In this document: in pieces, positions 14,475 through 16,361 of the stretch
How positions within the stretch are numbered: the stretch's first letter is position 1
How the letters are laid out: each line of letters starts with the position of its first letter
Origin: Streptomyces sp. NRRL WC-3618
GTDB lineage: Bacteria; Actinomycetota; Actinomycetes; Streptomycetales; Streptomycetaceae
Assembly (NCBI RefSeq): GCF_001280005.1
Contig: NZ_LGDW01000009.1
Location: 1-16,361 of the forward strand
Direction: 5' to 3'
Length of the DNA stretch: 16,361 nucleotides
Position numbers and translations under genes: made by a program
The notes under the pieces: model-generated
Seen by the model: only the letters and a program-made list of their open reading frames with translations
The model's database searches: none
Told to the model about the DNA's origin: nothing

Positions 14475-14802
14475 TCATCCTTTCCGGCAGAAGAGCCGGT
14501 CGGCGCTGGTCGGCGCGTCCGAGCTCGCCACGGCGAGACGTCAACCGCGAGCACGATCCGGCCGTCGTCCGTGCGCGGCACCGGCAGAGAGGCCAGTTCG
14601 GCGCGCAGCCGGTCCGTGCCGATCCGGCCGCAGTTCAGCGCGTCGTACAGGGCGCCGTGGCGCGCCGGTGCTCGGCCGTCAGTGTCAGGTCGACCAGCGA
14701 CTTCACTGGCCCGTGGGCGTACAGCAGCGCGTCGGTCAGCGTCTTCCAGCACACTCTTCCTCGCGGCCTTGGGTCGATCACGGGTGCTTCAGCAACGCAC
14801 AT
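14475..14802 (-). pseudogene. Truncated, frameshifted DDE-type transposase (N-terminal piece)
   Basis: ATG 14802, preceded by GGAG at a 5-nt spacing, opens a frame reading CWKTLTDALLYAHGPVKSLV and DLTLTAEHRR. Homology then changes frame to HGALYDALNCGRIGTDRLRA and ELASLPVPRTDDGRIVLAVD plus VSPW, and changes again to SDAPTSADRLFC, before ending at TGA 14477. These segments match the beginning of a DDE-type putative transposase common in Streptomyces (AVDVSPW carries the first catalytic Asp), so only about the first 110 residues of a roughly 400-residue protein remain. Two frame changes and the missing catalytic core make it inert. It lies between the right LtrA repeat and the HEAT-repeat gene. 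Confidence 0.75.
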
Positions 14803-14872
14803 GATCACTCCAGGGTCGCTCCCTATGCTTGGAGAACGCCAAAACCTGTGGTCAGCCAGGGAATCCGCGGCA

Positions 14873-15916
14873 TCAGCTGGTGCGTCTCGAGATCGCTGGC
14901 AGATCGGAGGCGACCAGTTCGGCAGCACGCGCGGGCTCGCCGTCCGCGCGATTCAGCAGTGTCTCGATGTCGTAGCCCGCTGAACCGCAGGTGGCGTTGA
15001 GGCCAAGCTTCAGGCCGTGGTCGAAGCGTTCCATGTAGACGGAGGCGTCCAGGTCGGGGCGCAGTCGGTGGAGCGCGCCGACCAGATCCCACGCCGAGGC
15101 GTCCATCTGGGCCCGTTGCAGCGGGTCGCAGGCGCTCAGGGCTGCAATCGCCTCGACGACGTCGGGCTCGTACTCTCTCAGAACCGGCAGAAGGTCGGGA
15201 ACGCCCATGATCTGCGCCGCGTGGAACGTGAGGACGTGCGCGCCCTCGGGATTGCCGAGCAGTCCCACCAGCAGCGGGACCACACGCAGGTCGTGTCGCC
15301 GGGCCAATCCGCGGATGCCCTCCTCGCGGGCATCCGGATACTCGTCGGTCGTCCGCTCCCAGAGCGCGGCCCGGATCGTGGGACTGTCGACCTCGCGCTG
15401 GTAGCCCAGCGTGAACGTCGCCCAGTTGCGGACTTCCGGGTCCAGGTCGTGGGTCAGCGTGATGAGTGCGCGGATGTCCGGCCCGTCCGGCAAGCCGGTG
15501 GAGATCCCCGCGAAGGAGCTGGCTACCTGTCGGCGGACCTCGGCGTCGGGATGCCCGGCGAAGGCGACGAGCACGGGGACGGCACGCTGGTCGTACGTCA
15601 TCTCGATCGCGCGAACCAGAGTCCACAGAACGCAGCCCTCGCTCTCCCCCTCCGCGAGCGCGACCAGCGCGGTCGCCGTCTCGGCACGGACCGCCTCGTT
15701 CTGATTACTCGCGTTGCCCAGCAGGTCGCAGCCCGCCTCCCGCTCGACCGGATCGCTCGAAGCGATCAGCTCCAGGCCGAGCGCCAGCGACCCACATCCG
15801 TCAGCCCCCGCCCGCCACAGCAGGGTCCCGTACTCGTCCCAGTCATCCGTCTTCCGGGCAACGCGCGCCGCCGCCAGGGCCGCTCCGACCAGTTCCGCCA
15901 CCTTGCTCGCTTCCAT
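14873..15916 (-). CDS. HEAT-repeat protein
   Basis: A 347-residue soluble protein of tandem helical repeats. Clear HEAT-like units are DPVEREAGCDLLG, HPDAEVRRQVASSFAG, DLDPEVRNWATFTLG and YPDAREEGIRGLARR. HEAT solenoids act as protein-binding scaffolds; nothing here identifies a partner or enzymatic activity. ATG 15916 was chosen over GTG 15934; neither has a strong ribosome-binding site. Its end lies only 70 nt from the start of the transposase fragment, so the C-terminal residues (LPAISRRTS) may have been altered by that insertion. It appears to be a single-gene unit, with relic genes on both sides. Confidence 0.8.
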   Translation of the reverse strand: MEASKVAELVGAALAAARVARKTDDWDEYGTLLWRAGADGCGSLALGLELIASSDPVEREAGCDLLGNASNQNEAVRAETATALVALAEGESEGCVLWTLVRAIEMTYDQRAVPVLVAFAGHPDAEVRRQVASSFAGISTGLPDGPDIRALITLTHDLDPEVRNWATFTLGYQREVDSPTIRAALWERTTDEYPDAREEGIRGLARRHDLRVVPLLVGLLGNPEGAHVLTFHAAQIMGVPDLLPVLREYEPDVVEAIAALSACDPLQRAQMDASAWDLVGALHRLRPDLDASVYMERFDHGLKLGLNATCGSAGYDIETLLNRADGEPARAAELVASDLPAISRRTS

Positions 15917-15991
15917 CCGCGCAGTCTGGCGCACGAACCGCGACCACGCCCGGGAGTTGTCGCCAGCCGGGCTCGTTCTGACTCCGGGCCC

Positions 15992-16361
15992 TCAGCCGAA
16001 GGTTAAAGAACAGTCTGAGAGGTCGAAGGTGGTCAGCACGAGGACGCGGGAGCGGCCCCCAGTTGCCGTGAAGAACAGCGCGTCCCAGACGGACACGGCC
16101 GCCGACACCCGCACCGCGACCAGCACCACCGCACCCGCCATGACGCCGCAGGCCCACGGCAACCGCCGCATCCGTCCATGGAGAGCCAGGCTGTACAGGG
16201 CGATGAACAGGGCGATGAACAGGGCGATGTCCGCGCGCAGAGCCGTCCCCAGCGACCACTGCGCACGAACACGACCGCGATGGCACCGAAGGCGGCCATC
16301 GGCCTGCGCCGCCGCCACAGCAGCGGCAGCACCAGACCGACCTGAAGGAGCAGCATGGCCG
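15992..16361 (-). pseudogene. Two-component remnant: sensor-kinase N-terminus fused to a response-regulator scrap (partial)
   Basis: Entering from the right edge, the minus-strand frame reads MLLLQVGLVLPLLWRRRRPM and AAFGAIAVVFV, typical of the membrane part of NarL-type sensor kinases. Near 16260 the sense shifts frame to AQWSLGTALRADIALF, consistent with loss of one G in a GTGGCGC context, and continues through SLALHGRMRRLPWACGVMAG to VWDALFFTATGG. There it runs directly into RVLVLTTFDL, a hallmark of LuxR-type response regulators, and stops at 15992. So the kinase catalytic core and most of the regulator are deleted, leaving a fused relic. The beginning of the kinase lies outside the window. 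Confidence 0.7.
16196..16229. repeat. 12-bp tandem repeat in the kinase remnant
   Basis: CAGGGCGATGAA occurs at 16196 and 16208, and as a partial third copy (CAGGGCGATG) at 16220. It encodes the duplicated membrane segment IALFIALFIALY on the minus strand. The repeat length is a multiple of 3, so it keeps the frame and looks like replication slippage. Confidence 0.85.

Noticed and set aside
15017..16006. 329-codon plus-strand open frame
   Set aside because: Antisense to the HEAT-repeat gene; Arg/Gln/Gly-rich with no domain.

Overview
The window is very GC-rich DNA with GC-saturated third codon positions, GTG starts and ATGA/GTGA stop-start overlaps, which fits a Streptomyces-like actinomycete. 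Family names below come from motif recognition, not database searches, so they are homology-level calls.

Layout. (1) Positions 1-3405, minus strand: the start of a phage-tail-like contractile injection system (CIS) operon, in the order tail sheath, tail tube, a small four-cysteine T4-baseplate-type protein, then a repeat-bearing protein that runs off the left edge. Upstream of the sheath gene, three CGTCAC-centred heptamers repeat with an exact 11-bp period, and a TACGGT -10-like hexamer lies 9 nt beyond them. This is the layout of operators bound by SARP activators. (2) 3.5-6.2 kb: a scar-rich interval with a small coding-like fragment, a frameshifted and internally deleted IS110-type transposase, an intact SARP-type regulator (minus strand) and plus-strand debris that includes an ABC-transporter ATPase fragment. 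(3) 6.2-9.5 kb, minus strand: an intact amidase-like/LysM/peptidoglycan-binding protein, preceded with an ATGA overlap by a broken gene for a larger protein of unknown function, and two uncertain small ORFs further upstream. (4) 9.9-13.0 kb, plus strand: a 1030-residue regulator with an Xre-type helix-turn-helix, an AAA ATPase core and a C-terminal LuxR-like domain. (5) 13.0-14.4 kb: an LtrA-family membrane protein gene bracketed by 27-bp inverted repeats, one of which contains the gene's stop codon. (6) 14.4-16.4 kb, minus strand: a truncated DDE-type transposase, an intact HEAT-repeat protein, and a two-component remnant in which a histidine-kinase N-terminus joins a piece of a response regulator.

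The working model, an inference, is that the SARP-type protein at 4874-5626 activates the CIS operon through the repeats at 3486-3514. The cytoplasmic cell-wall-lytic protein and the large ATPase-type regulator would be accessory parts of the same locus. The locus has been invaded by mobile elements and has lost material. Several gene pieces differ by single-base frame changes, so either real decay or sequencing indels must be considered.
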